Positions 1-6,422 are shown, counted from the stretch's first letter. The stretch is 8,507 nucleotides of DNA from JAVBOF01 sp031550915 (GCA_031550915.1 JAVBOF010000138.1:1-8507), one strand, 5' to 3'. The notes: generated by a model not told the origin, from the sequence alone. Made by a program: numbers and translations.

Positions 1-200
1 ATAACATTTATTACAGCTATGCCCTCCGAAAAGGTCGCTGACTTTGTGTTGTCGCTCTCGTTTTCAGAAAACGCTACATTTGCAACCACCTAGGGGCTTT
101 GAATTATAGGCCGTGATGCAAAATATAGTACCACAAATACGATTATTCCAACTATACATAGACCTGTACATATAATAGTTTTACGTTTTATAATTTGCAA
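1..200 (-). pseudogene. Possible membrane-anchored protein, N-terminal part, interrupted by in-frame TAG
   Basis: Reading the minus strand from TTG at 200, 36 codons encode a basic start (KRK at residues 5-7), a hydrophobic stretch of about 20 residues (IICTGLCIVGIIVFVVLYF) and then polar sequence, which is the pattern of a signal anchor. A TAG follows at 92-90. The same frame then stays open to the window edge for another 29 codons with a polar, extracytoplasmic-looking composition (FSENESDNTKSATFSEG). Two in-frame TGA codons just before the TTG limit the start, and no clear SD precedes it. The simplest reading is a gene with a nonsense mutation. A sequencing error is possible, and so is chance openness of the downstream part. 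The family cannot be recognised from so little sequence. Confidence 0.38.
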
Positions 201-267
201 TCATCAATTCATAGATTGTAAATTGATACTCTGCCAAGGCAGCATAGGGGACTGGGGCTTACTCAGG

Positions 268-300
268 CAAGCGCAAAAAGATATCTTTTTGCTATGCTTG
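268..300. repeat. Perfect 20-bp palindrome with extended stem
   Basis: Positions 273-292 read GCAAAAAGATATCTTTTTGC, which equals its own reverse complement. The flanks CAAGC (268-272) and GCTTG (296-300) add five more pairs after a 3-nt bulge (TAT). As RNA this would form a hairpin with an ATAT loop. It lies just downstream of the candidate minus-strand promoter at 308-336, so it could sit at the 5' end of the left-edge gene's transcript. It could also be a protein-binding site. The symmetry is plain in the sequence; the role is unknown. Confidence 0.7.
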
Positions 301-307
301 CAAAGTC

Positions 308-336
308 AGAATATCATTTTTCTCTTTAAAAAGCAA
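308..336 (-). promoter_or_regulatory. Candidate sigma-A promoter for left-edge gene
   Basis: On the minus strand, TTGCTT (336-331) and TATTCT (313-308) are 17 bp apart, with a TGA directly before the -10 as in extended -10 promoters. Transcription would begin near 301 and run towards the left-edge gene through the palindrome. The -10 matches consensus at four of six positions, so this is only a candidate. Confidence 0.35.
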
Positions 337-432
337 AAGCATAAAAGCTCAAGCGTCCGCATTCTCTTGAAAAGCAAAAAGCTGGCTTCTGCATCTACGC
401 AGACGGCACTTCGAGAAAACACGCTGTAAAAC

Positions 433-458
433 GCCACAAACCCGCTCTGCTAGCGGGT
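433..458 (-). terminator. Probable terminator downstream of tmRNA
   Basis: About 35 nt past the tmRNA 3' end, the minus strand has a GC-rich hairpin: ACCCGC (458-453), a 7-nt loop, and GCGGGT (445-440). It is followed by a broken T-rich tail (TTGTGGCGTTTT). The tail is imperfect, so termination efficiency is uncertain, but position and orientation fit ssrA. Confidence 0.45.
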
Positions 459-492
459 CTGCGGGTGCTGTATCTAGATTGTCAGCATCAAA

Positions 493-848
493 TGGTGGAG
501 GCGAGGGGAGTCGAACCCCTGTCCGAAAATCCATCCATAGAGGCATCTCCGAGCGCAGTGGTTGTTTTAGGATTCCCCCGGCGCAGCCCCCAACCACAGG
601 GTCTGCGTTTCGGTAGCTTCATTTATCCGGTCCGCCGCAAAGCTTTGGCGGATTCGTTCCCCGCTAATTGACGCCCCGACCTCCAGCCGCGGGTTACCGG
701 AGCGGGACGTTTGCTGCTAATTAAGCAGCAAATGCAAATTCGTTTTTATCTGCTGTTATATTTAAGTTCCGGTTTGGTGACGCAGTCCCGGAGACTGCAG
801 CTCGCTTCCCCTATAAATTTGATCCCCGTCGAAACCAATTACGCCCCC
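493..848 (-). ncRNA. ssrA: tmRNA (transfer-messenger RNA)
   Basis: tmRNA rescues ribosomes stalled on broken messages by acting first as an alanyl-tRNA and then as a short message that tags the stalled protein for proteolysis. The 5' end reads GGGGGCGTAATTGGTTTCGA, the classic tmRNA start, and the 3' end reads CGCCTCCACCA after a T-arm with GGGGTTCGACTCCCC. The two ends pair over 7 bp with a G-U wobble at the third pair, the alanine identity element. CCA is encoded. The tag frame starts at an alanine codon (GCA, 753-751) and reads ADKNEFAFAA before TAA at 723-721. The stop lies in the loop of a GCTGC/GCAGC hairpin. The length of 356 nt is normal for a one-piece tmRNA. Its protein partner smpB lies upstream on the same strand, separated by one gene. 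The frame of the tag and both RNA ends are seen directly; the exact resume codon is inferred from position and family pattern. Confidence 0.97.
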
Positions 849-859
849 TTAACAAATAC

Positions 860-868
860 ATTATACCA
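860..868 (-). promoter_or_regulatory. tmRNA promoter, extended -10
   Basis: On the minus strand TGG-TATAAT (868-860) is a perfect extended -10. It places transcription start near 853, a few bases before the mature tmRNA 5' end at 848, as expected for RNase P maturation. No good -35 is visible. A second TATAAT occurs at 885-880 and could act as an alternative -10, also without a clear -35. Confidence 0.6.
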
Positions 869-904
869 TAATGACACGCATTATAGGCCTGATGCAGCAA
901 TTAT

Positions 905-1648
905 TTACGGCTTGTTTTCGGTTTTATATAAAGTGATGCGGTTTATCTGTCTGCGGGCAAAAAACCTTGGCCAGCGCGTATTACCGTAACCATTGCTTAT
1001 AAAAACATCGGTTTTTCTGTGCACAAGGCCCGACCTGTACCTGTTACCGTATTTGGATACAGTGTAGGTGCATAATGACCAAAGCCCAAAGAAGGTCATC
1101 TGACCGCCATGAGTATGTCCGCAAAGTATAAGATCCGCTTCGCTGGCCCCTTCCAGTTCGGATGTATCCGGGTTGTGTACAAGAAGTATAACGAAATCAT
1201 CCATACTACGGCTGGCAAGAGCTCTTTCTATATCCGGCTTTTGTGTTTTTATATCCTCGGTGCCAGCCAGATAAAGGCCGTTTGGGAAGCTTATGCCCAC
1301 ATTACACAGACAATTGATACCAAGATCCTTCATATGGATTATATCTTCCGCGTTATCGTGGTTGCCCAATACAGCATAGGTACGGTTTGGTGGAAACGCT
1401 TGCGAAATAATTTGAAAGCTTTTTCGTGCTAAAGACGGATCATGATAGGAATAATCCCCTCCCAAGAGAAGGATATCAGCCTGAAAATCGTTTAAAGCGC
1501 AGAGCTCTGTTTCCAGCCTTTGCAGATGCTTCTCCTTCTGTATATGGAGATCAGTCATCAGGGCGATTTTGAAACCGTCTAAACTATAAGGTAACCGGCT
1601 CGACATGTAGTCCAATTTAGCAAGATCCAGCTTGTAATCATTAAACAT
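905..1648 (-). CDS. Calcineurin-like metallophosphoesterase (YkuE-like, no signal peptide)
   Basis: This is a 247-residue phosphoesterase of the calcineurin-like superfamily, which hydrolyses phosphate esters with a two-metal centre. All metal-ligand motifs are present in order: D33-x-H35 (TDLHI), GGD65, G95-NHD98, H158 (VHNPD) and G177-HTHGG. The spacing resembles the YkuE/LpxG-like branch, whose members act on phospholipid or nucleotide substrates and usually carry an N-terminal anchor or Tat signal. Here the protein starts only about 30 residues before the first motif, with no hydrophobic segment, so it is probably cytoplasmic. The ATG at 1648 follows the smpB stop by 3 bp, with a modest AAAAAGG ribosome site inside the end of smpB, so the two are almost certainly co-transcribed. 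The substrate is unknown. Linkage to smpB may be only operonic. Confidence 0.9.
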   Translation of the reverse strand: MFNDYKLDLAKLDYMSSRLPYSLDGFKIALMTDLHIQKEKHLQRLETELCALNDFQADILLLGGDYSYHDPSLARKSFQIISQAFPPNRTYAVLGNHDNAEDIIHMKDLGINCLCNVGISFPNGLYLAGTEDIKTQKPDIERALASRSMDDFVILLVHNPDTSELEGASEADLILCGHTHGGQMTFFGLWSLCTYTVSKYGNRYRSGLVHRKTDVFISNGYGNTRWPRFFARRQINRITLYKTENKP

Positions 1649-1651
1649 GGC

Positions 1652-2110
1652 TTAGCCTTTTTGCCTTAGGGAGCGTTCGATATCGCGCTTTGCCGATTTT
1701 TCCGCCAGCACATGCCGCTTATCGTATAGCTTTTTGCCCTTAGCCAAGGCAAGCTCCGCTTTGATAAGGCCGTGTGAAAGGTATATCTGCAGCGGGATGA
1801 GCGAAAAGCCTTCCTGCTGTACAAGGCCTATAAGCTTTCGTAACTCCCTTTTATGCATCAGGAGTTTTTTTGGGCGCATAGGATCCTTGTTGTTGATATT
1901 ACCTTGCTCATACGGGCTGATATGCATGCCGTATATATACAGTTCGCCAGCATGGAAAGCCGCATAACTATCCTTTAAATTGGCCTTTCCCTGACGGATG
2001 GATTTTACCTCAACTCCCAAAAGCTGTATGCCTGCTTCATACTTATCCTCAATAAAATAATCGTGTCTGGCCTTTCTGTTTTGAACCAAAGACTTCACTG
2101 CGTTTGCCAC
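1652..2110 (-). CDS. smpB: SsrA-binding protein SmpB
   Basis: SmpB binds the tRNA-like domain of tmRNA, delivers it to stalled ribosomes and places its C-terminal tail in the empty mRNA channel. The 152-residue product shows the family's landmarks: NRKARHDYFIEDKYEAG at 11-27, the G-x-E-VKS-IR core at 32-39, SPYEQGN at 65-71, HKRELRKL at 86-93, and the basic tail with LAKGKK-YDKR at 122-132. I chose GTG at 2110 because GAGGGG lies 7 nt upstream and the protein then begins MANAVKSLVQNRKA, as SmpB proteins usually do. The upstream TTG at 2125 would put the SD inside the coding region. The SD spans the rnr stop codon, so translation is probably coupled to RNase R. The next gene follows after 3 bp, and the RNA partner ssrA is at 493-848. 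Confidence 0.97.
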   Translation of the reverse strand: MANAVKSLVQNRKARHDYFIEDKYEAGIQLLGVEVKSIRQGKANLKDSYAAFHAGELYIYGMHISPYEQGNINNKDPMRPKKLLMHKRELRKLIGLVQQEGFSLIPLQIYLSHGLIKAELALAKGKKLYDKRHVLAEKSAKRDIERSLRQKG

Positions 2111-2117
2111 AATGATA

Positions 2118-2123
2118 CCCCTC
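2118..2123 (-). promoter_or_regulatory. Ribosome binding site for smpB (GTG start)
   Basis: GAGGGG sits 7 nt before GTG at 2110 and contains two bases of the rnr TGA stop. This favours GTG over the upstream TTG at 2125 and implies coupling to rnr. Confidence 0.8.
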
Positions 2124-4215
2124 AATCGTTTACATATTCAAAATCTACGTTTCGCATGCTCATATCGACGCCGGCAACTATTATATCAACCTTTTCACCA
2201 ATAGAAAACGTCTTTCCGCTATGTGCTCCACGTAGCACCCTTCGCTTCTCATCGTATTCGTAATAATCATCCAGCAGCGTTGCCAGACGAACAAGCCCCT
2301 CGCAAGTGTTCTCAAGCTCTACATAAAATCCAAAGGACGTAATGCTGGATATTATCCCGCTATATTTTTTACCAAGCTTTTTTTGAAGGTATTCGCATTT
2401 TTTCAAATCGGTAGCCGCCCGTTCGGCTTCCATCGCCGCTTTTTCCCGTTGGCTGCATTGTGAAGCCATATCCTTCATATTATCCGACATTGTGCCTAAA
2501 AGTTTGCTTTTGCCTTCAAAGGAATAGCGCAATGCCCTATGGACAAGCAAATCCGGATAACGGCGAATCGGTGATGTGAAATGGCAGTAGTATTCCAGAG
2601 CCAGGCCGAAATGGCCGAAGTTTTCCTCGCAATAGCGGGCTTTTTTCATAGACCGCAACATAAGCTGGGATACTGCGCGGGCCTCGTTCCTGCCTGCGCT
2701 ATACTTCAATATGGCCTGAAGCATCTTTGGCCGTACCTTTTTTGCCTTAGATATCATGCCGTTTTTATATCCAAGGGCTTCGATGAACTCAGCAAATTCA
2801 TCTATCTTGTCTCCATCGGGAGTTTCGTGTACGCGGTATATACATGGCAGCTCCTGCCAGTACAGATGTTGGCAAACGGTCTCGTTTGCGCTCAGCATAA
2901 ACTCCTCTATAAGCCTTTCTGCCTTCCCCCGAACTTCGCGCTTAATATCAAGCACTTTGCCGCTTTCATCCAGGAGTATCTTTGCTTCGTCGAGGTCAAA
3001 ATCTATACTTCCGCGTTCATCGCGTTTCTTTGCAAGCAGAGTCGATAGTTCATCCATCTCATCAAAAATATTGCCGAGCCTTTCGTATTGCCTTCGTAAA
3101 CCCCTATCACCGGCTAGAATGGCATTGACGTCGTCATACGTCATCCTAGCGGCTGTGTTTATAACAGATGGCCGGATATCATAATCAGTGATCTCGCCAC
3201 GCCTGTCGATATCCATTATGCATGATAACGTTAGCCTATCGACGGATTCATTCAGAGAGCAAATACTGTTGGAAAGCTGCGGCGGCAGCATAGGGTAGAC
3301 CTTGCCGGGCAGGTAAACGCTGGTGCCGCGCGAATACGCTTCCTTATCCAGCAGTGAGTTTTCCTGTATATAGTGGCTTACATCCGCGATATGAACACCA
3401 AGCCTGTATCCGCTTTTGGTCTTTTCTATGGAAATAGCATCATCCAAATCCTTTGCATCCGCGCCGTCTATGGTGACAATGAGCTTTTCGCGCAGGTCCA
3501 GCCGGTTTTGTAGCTCGGCTTCGGAAACGGTTTGACTAACGCGGGAAGCAGCTTTTATAACATCCGGCTGGAATTCCGGCGATATTTGGAATTCGCTGAG
3601 TATAGAAAGCATATCCACGCCCGCTTCGTCCTTATGTCCCAATACTTCGATTATTCGTCCACGGGCATATCTATCCTTGTCCGGCCAGCCGGTTATTTCG
3701 GCCACTACCTTGTAATCGTTCTTTGCGCCGTTCTCAAAGCCCTTTTCTATAGCTATAGATTCAAAACGCATATCATCAGCCAAAACATAGGAGCCATCGC
3801 CGGAATAATGGAAGGTTCCTATTATCCTGGAATTTGCCCGTTTCAAAACATTCACTACCTCGGCTTCTCCCGAACGTCCCGTACCTGGTTTCGGCTTTAC
3901 AAGCACAGTATCGCCGTTCATGGCGCCGCAGATATTCTTCTCTGATATATAAAAATCATCTACGCCTTCATCCTTTGGTATGCAGAAAGCAAAGCCCTTG
4001 GCATGCTTTTGCAGCCTGCCGGCATACAAACCCATATGCGCGGGCAGGGCATATTTGTTCTTCTTTGTCTGCACAACAAAGCCATCCGCCGTCAGTACTT
4101 CCAAGACTGCTAGCGTTTCGTTATAGTCAGTATCCGTATTTGCACAAAGCTCGTCAATCGCAACCGCTGATCCAGTGTTTTTCAGATACTCCAGTATCTC
4201 TTCTTTTTTATCCAA
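2122..4215 (-). CDS. rnr: Ribonuclease R (3'-5' exoribonuclease)
   Basis: RNase R degrades structured RNA from the 3' end and in the tmRNA pathway removes the defective message. The product is 697 residues from TTG, or 706 from the ATG at 4242; domain positions here use 706 numbering. A winged-helix domain spans about 10-68, two cold-shock-like domains about 70-205, the RNB catalytic domain about 230-570 and a C-terminal S1 domain about 625-705. Catalytic aspartates are D259, D265, D267 and D268 in IDGADAKDLDDA. RGSIDF (411-416) and HFTSPIRRYPDL (554-565) are also intact. No lysine-rich tail follows the S1 domain. TTG at 4215 has GGAGG 5 nt upstream and a 34-nt leader from the predicted promoter. 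The ATG at 4242 has no SD and would be almost leaderless. The gene overlaps the smpB signals at its end. Confidence 0.97.
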   Translation of the reverse strand: MDKKEEILEYLKNTGSAVAIDELCANTDTDYNETLAVLEVLTADGFVVQTKKNKYALPAHMGLYAGRLQKHAKGFAFCIPKDEGVDDFYISEKNICGAMNGDTVLVKPKPGTGRSGEAEVVNVLKRANSRIIGTFHYSGDGSYVLADDMRFESIAIEKGFENGAKNDYKVVAEITGWPDKDRYARGRIIEVLGHKDEAGVDMLSILSEFQISPEFQPDVIKAASRVSQTVSEAELQNRLDLREKLIVTIDGADAKDLDDAISIEKTKSGYRLGVHIADVSHYIQENSLLDKEAYSRGTSVYLPGKVYPMLPPQLSNSICSLNESVDRLTLSCIMDIDRRGEITDYDIRPSVINTAARMTYDDVNAILAGDRGLRRQYERLGNIFDEMDELSTLLAKKRDERGSIDFDLDEAKILLDESGKVLDIKREVRGKAERLIEEFMLSANETVCQHLYWQELPCIYRVHETPDGDKIDEFAEFIEALGYKNGMISKAKKVRPKMLQAILKYSAGRNEARAVSQLMLRSMKKARYCEENFGHFGLALEYYCHFTSPIRRYPDLLVHRALRYSFEGKSKLLGTMSDNMKDMASQCSQREKAAMEAERAATDLKKCEYLQKKLGKKYSGIISSITSFGFYVELENTCEGLVRLATLLDDYYEYDEKRRVLRGAHSGKTFSIGEKVDIIVAGVDMSMRNVDFEYVND

Positions 4216-4220
4216 TTCTT

Positions 4221-4225
4221 CCTCC
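4221..4225 (-). promoter_or_regulatory. Ribosome binding site for rnr (TTG start)
   Basis: A perfect GGAGG lies 5 nt before TTG at 4215. It falls inside the coding frame if the ATG at 4242 is used, which argues for the TTG start. Confidence 0.65.
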
Positions 4226-4255
4226 GTATATAGTATATCCATGTATCATATATAC

Positions 4256-4283
4256 ATTATATTATCTTGTTTAGCGCCATCAA
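4256..4283 (-). promoter_or_regulatory. Sigma-A promoter for rnr-smpB operon
   Basis: TTGATG (4283-4278) and a perfect TATAAT (4261-4256) are separated by 16 bp on the minus strand, putting the transcript start near 4249. It lies between the secG terminator and rnr, so rnr, smpB and the phosphoesterase probably form one unit driven from here. Confidence 0.7.
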
Positions 4284-4306
4284 TTTTATTTCCGCACATG
4301 CATAAG

Positions 4307-4340
4307 CAATAAAAAAGGCACTACCGATAACGGAAGTGCC
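4307..4340 (-). terminator. Rho-independent terminator of secG
   Basis: On the minus strand GGCACTTCCG (4340-4331), loop TTAT, and CGGTAGTGCC (4326-4317) form a 10-bp stem with one T-T mismatch. TTTTTTATTG follows. This is a textbook intrinsic terminator 14 nt after the secG stop and it separates secG from rnr. On the plus strand there is no T-tract, so it acts one way. Confidence 0.92.
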
Positions 4341-4354
4341 ATAATACCTTAGTT

Positions 4355-4609
4355 TCAGTTCTTTTGCAGAATAACCAAAACAACAGAGCCGACCATAAGA
4401 ACCGCGGCGGATATCTTTGTGATAAGCGCCAACCTGCCTTCGCGGGTCTTGCCTTTGTTCTTTCCGTAATATGAATCAGGCATGGCTCCTCCGCCCATGA
4501 TGCCGGCGGACGCGCCCGCGTTCTTTCCGGATTGCAAAGTGGCGGATATTATTACTGTGGCACATACCAGAACGACTACAATTCTGGTTATTATCGTCAA
4601 GGCATCCAA
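4355..4609 (-). CDS. secG: Protein translocase subunit SecG
   Basis: SecG is the small accessory membrane subunit of the SecYEG channel and aids SecA-driven export. The 84-residue product has two membrane helices (about 4-24 and 61-81) joined by the family's conserved loop: LQSGKNAG at 25-32, a glycine-rich GIMGGGA at 36-42, and YYGKNKGKTREGRL at 47-60. The start is TTG at 4609, with GGAGG 10 nt upstream, giving the normal SecG length of 70-85 residues. Extending to TTG at 4663 adds 18 polar residues, has no SD, and would place the 14-bp palindrome inside the gene. An extended -10 promoter and a strong terminator flank the gene, so it can form a single-gene unit. Confidence 0.94.
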   Translation of the reverse strand: MDALTIITRIVVVLVCATVIISATLQSGKNAGASAGIMGGGAMPDSYYGKNKGKTREGRLALITKISAAVLMVGSVVLVILQKN

Positions 4610-4619
4610 ATTACCTGTT

Positions 4620-4624
4620 CCTCC
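4620..4624 (-). promoter_or_regulatory. Ribosome binding site for secG (TTG start)
   Basis: GGAGG lies 10 nt before TTG at 4609. It is the only good SD near the secG start and supports the shorter protein. Confidence 0.65.
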
Positions 4625-4636
4625 ATTATAGCTATT

Positions 4637-4650
4637 ACCGGATATCCGGT
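4637..4650. repeat. 14-bp perfect palindrome in secG leader
   Basis: ACCGGATATCCGGT is its own reverse complement and lies about 30 nt upstream of the secG TTG, inside the predicted leader. It could be an operator or a small leader hairpin. No known regulator motif is recognised. Confidence 0.55.
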
Positions 4651-4685
4651 GCCGCCGGGACAAATAAAAATCCGACAGCTAGAGC

Positions 4686-4714
4686 ATTTTATCATAAGTT
4701 CCATATTAAAGCAA
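4686..4714 (-). promoter_or_regulatory. Promoter for secG
   Basis: TTGCTT (4714-4709), a 17-bp spacer and TAAAAT (4691-4686) preceded by TGA (extended -10) lie just past the end of the wall hydrolase gene. Transcription would start near 4679 and give a leader of about 70 nt to the TTG at 4609. Confidence 0.6.
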
Positions 4715-4718
4715 GATT

Positions 4719-6353
4719 TTATTTTCTGCCCTTCATGCCGGGTCCCCAGTATTTATACCTTGCGCCGGAATAGCCCGTTAGTTCCGAAAGCGGCCTTATG
4801 CGGGCCTGTACTTTGTCATCGCCTTTACTTGTGGATTCGAACGTAGTATAGTCCACGACCTTACCGGCTTCGTTTTTGTTTGCAGAAAAGACTATCATCA
4901 CGTGGTATCCTGCTTGGTTGAAGATATCCATGAACTGGACCTGATCCCTTGGAATCGAGCTAAAAGCGTAGGAACTACCGACCAACCCGTAGGTGCCCTT
5001 TTTGCTCGGAAATTTAAATACCGAAGATACGAAACCGGAACAATCCAGCCCAACGGTGCCGCTGATATAGCCATGGGATGTGCGGGAAGTATGCATGTTG
5101 CCCGCATAATAACCCTTGTTTACCCCATCGAGGAAATTTGTCCAACTATAGCGGTTGGACGTGGTATCGAGACCGTCGAATCCTCCCCAGCAGTATGGTA
5201 TGCCCTTTACCCGGTATGTCCTGCCCGGCTCGTATGGCATAAGCCAATCCGGCTGGGAAACATATTTTGAGACGCCAACGCGCGACGTGTCCGCATTTAT
5301 AGTACTGTTGTAATTCCAGTAAATATTGTTTGTCATATACATCATACGCATGCATATTTCCAGTTTGTCCAGGGTCTGGTATGCGGAGGACGCGGCAGCA
5401 AAGCCCGGTAAGCGTATATTTGTAGCAAGTGGCGCTGCCTTTGGCGCGTTTGGGCGTTTTTGGGTAAGCGGCAGCCGAATCACTGTTATATTTGTTTTGG
5501 AAACTATCATCTGATATATTTTTCCGGTCTCCGTTATAAAAACATCGCGGTTGGGCATAGACCAGCTGTTCTGCTTTAATGTCGCGTAACCTATGGTTTT
5601 GCCTCCGGACAGCACATGCACGGCGTCGTCATTTATAAAGCCTGCCCCACTTGATATTATCTCACGGCAAAGCGCATATATCTTTTTTCCACTGCGTTGG
5701 CGCACGGATGCTTCAACGACACTATTACGGGTCTTCAGGGCGGCTGTTTTAGCGTATTTTGAATCGCGGACTATCGTAGATGTTTTGCCCAGAGTCAACT
5801 TTGTATCGTAGGGTGTGATGAGCCTGAGGGAGCTGCCGACAAGCCTGAATTCCTTCTGGTTTGCAAACCCGATAACAATGCTGCCATTACTGTAGCGGAT
5901 GGATTTCGGATCGTAATACGCCGTTACAGACATACCGTTTTGATTGCTAGTACGGCTGTTTGCCCTTATTCTGGGTATAGTGACCTTTTTTTGGATTTTC
6001 CCTTTTTCATTCGCAACATAGGCGGTATAGTTTTCATCCAAAAGATATATCTTGTTTTTCTCAACAAAAATGTCTATCAAAGAACGTTTGGCGCTTATTG
6101 GGATCTTATTTGAAAGCTTGTTATTCTTATACTTCAATACCCGCGAGTTTTGTGTATCGAGAATATAGGTGTATTCCCCGTTCACGCAAAAGCTTTGCGG
6201 TATACGCGGCTCCTCATCTGCGCGAGCTATTATGCCGACTGTCCCGGCGGGAATCTTAAGCGTTGAACTTGACTCGCCAGCTGCATGTGACGCGGGGATC
6301 AGTGTAAACGTTACTGCCAAAGCCAGCAAAAGTGATGCGGTTTTCTTCAGCAA
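4719..6353 (-). CDS. Exported NlpC/P60-like cell-wall hydrolase with N-terminal propeller-like region
   Basis: The 544-residue product begins with a typical signal peptide (MLKKTASLLLALAVTFTLIP, probable cleavage after SHA at 22-24), so it acts outside the membrane. Residues about 36-310 contain recurring beta-strand blocks such as GEYTYILDTQNSRVLKY and NKIYLLDENYTAYVAN, which resemble NHL/beta-propeller repeats. Residues about 380-544 look like an NlpC/P60-type papain-fold peptidase. They include IPYCWGGFDG (385-394), the probable nucleophile C438 in GLDCSGFV and the probable H484 in GYHVMIVFS; the third residue may be D501 or E506. Such enzymes usually cut stem peptides of peptidoglycan. 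The TTG start at 6353 has GGAGG 8 nt upstream and lies 33 nt from the predicted transcript start. The ATG at 6389 would lie at or before that start. The exact family is inferred from motifs, and the substrate is not shown. Confidence 0.83.
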   Translation of the reverse strand: MLKKTASLLLALAVTFTLIPASHAAGESSSTLKIPAGTVGIIARADEEPRIPQSFCVNGEYTYILDTQNSRVLKYKNNKLSNKIPISAKRSLIDIFVEKNKIYLLDENYTAYVANEKGKIQKKVTIPRIRANSRTSNQNGMSVTAYYDPKSIRYSNGSIVIGFANQKEFRLVGSSLRLITPYDTKLTLGKTSTIVRDSKYAKTAALKTRNSVVEASVRQRSGKKIYALCREIISSGAGFINDDAVHVLSGGKTIGYATLKQNSWSMPNRDVFITETGKIYQMIVSKTNITVIRLPLTQKRPNAPKAAPLATNIRLPGFAAASSAYQTLDKLEICMRMMYMTNNIYWNYNSTINADTSRVGVSKYVSQPDWLMPYEPGRTYRVKGIPYCWGGFDGLDTTSNRYSWTNFLDGVNKGYYAGNMHTSRTSHGYISGTVGLDCSGFVSSVFKFPSKKGTYGLVGSSYAFSSIPRDQVQFMDIFNQAGYHVMIVFSANKNEAGKVVDYTTFESTSKGDDKVQARIRPLSELTGYSGARYKYWGPGMKGRK

Positions 6354-6361
6354 AATGATCG

Positions 6362-6366
6362 CCTCC
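6362..6366 (-). promoter_or_regulatory. Ribosome binding site for the wall hydrolase (TTG start)
   Basis: GGAGG lies 8 nt before TTG at 6353. Starting there gives a clean signal peptide with two lysines at residues 3-4. The earlier ATG codons at 6389 and 6368 lack an SD. Confidence 0.75.
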
Positions 6367-6392
6367 ATATAATATAGAAATAACTTCATCCC

Positions 6393-6422
6393 ATTTTGTC
6401 ACACTTTTGTAACAAATGTCAA
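6393..6422 (-). promoter_or_regulatory. Promoter for the wall hydrolase, containing a WalR-like box
   Basis: On the minus strand a perfect TTGACA (6422-6417), an 18-bp spacer and CAAAAT (6398-6393) preceded by TGA give transcription from about 6386. Within the spacer, TGTTAC-AAAAG-TGTGAC (6414-6398) matches the WalR operator TGTWAH-N5-TGTWAH at 11 of 12 defined positions. WalR is the response regulator controlling wall hydrolases in Bacillota. A site overlapping the core promoter would fit repression better than activation. The promoter match is fairly strong; the WalR assignment is inference. Confidence 0.55.

Larger units (their letters stand above)
201..492. other. Non-coding stretch between tmRNA and left-edge gene
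   Basis: I see no credible coding sequence in this stretch. Short open frames here lack SD sites and have no protein-like composition. It holds the probable tmRNA terminator hairpin near 433-458, a candidate minus-strand promoter at 308-336 and a long palindrome at 268-300. No copy of the tmRNA 3' end is visible, so there is no sign of an integrated element at this tmRNA. Confidence 0.5.

Noticed and set aside
90..92. TAG as a pyrrolysine codon
   Set aside because: No pyl genes are visible, the start lacks an SD, and TAG ends another gene in this window normally; a nonsense mutation is simpler.
493..530. tmRNA 3' end as an integration (att) site for a genomic island
   Set aside because: No second copy of the tmRNA 3' sequence is seen in 1-492 and no integrase gene is in view.
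349..671. Overlapping open frames on both strands of about 70-80 codons
   Set aside because: They overlap the mature tmRNA and its terminator, lack SD sites and have low-complexity, non-protein-like composition.
2581..3184. Plus-strand open frames of 142-155 codons inside rnr
   Set aside because: They lie antisense to well-conserved RNase R catalytic sequence and have no SD or recognisable domains.
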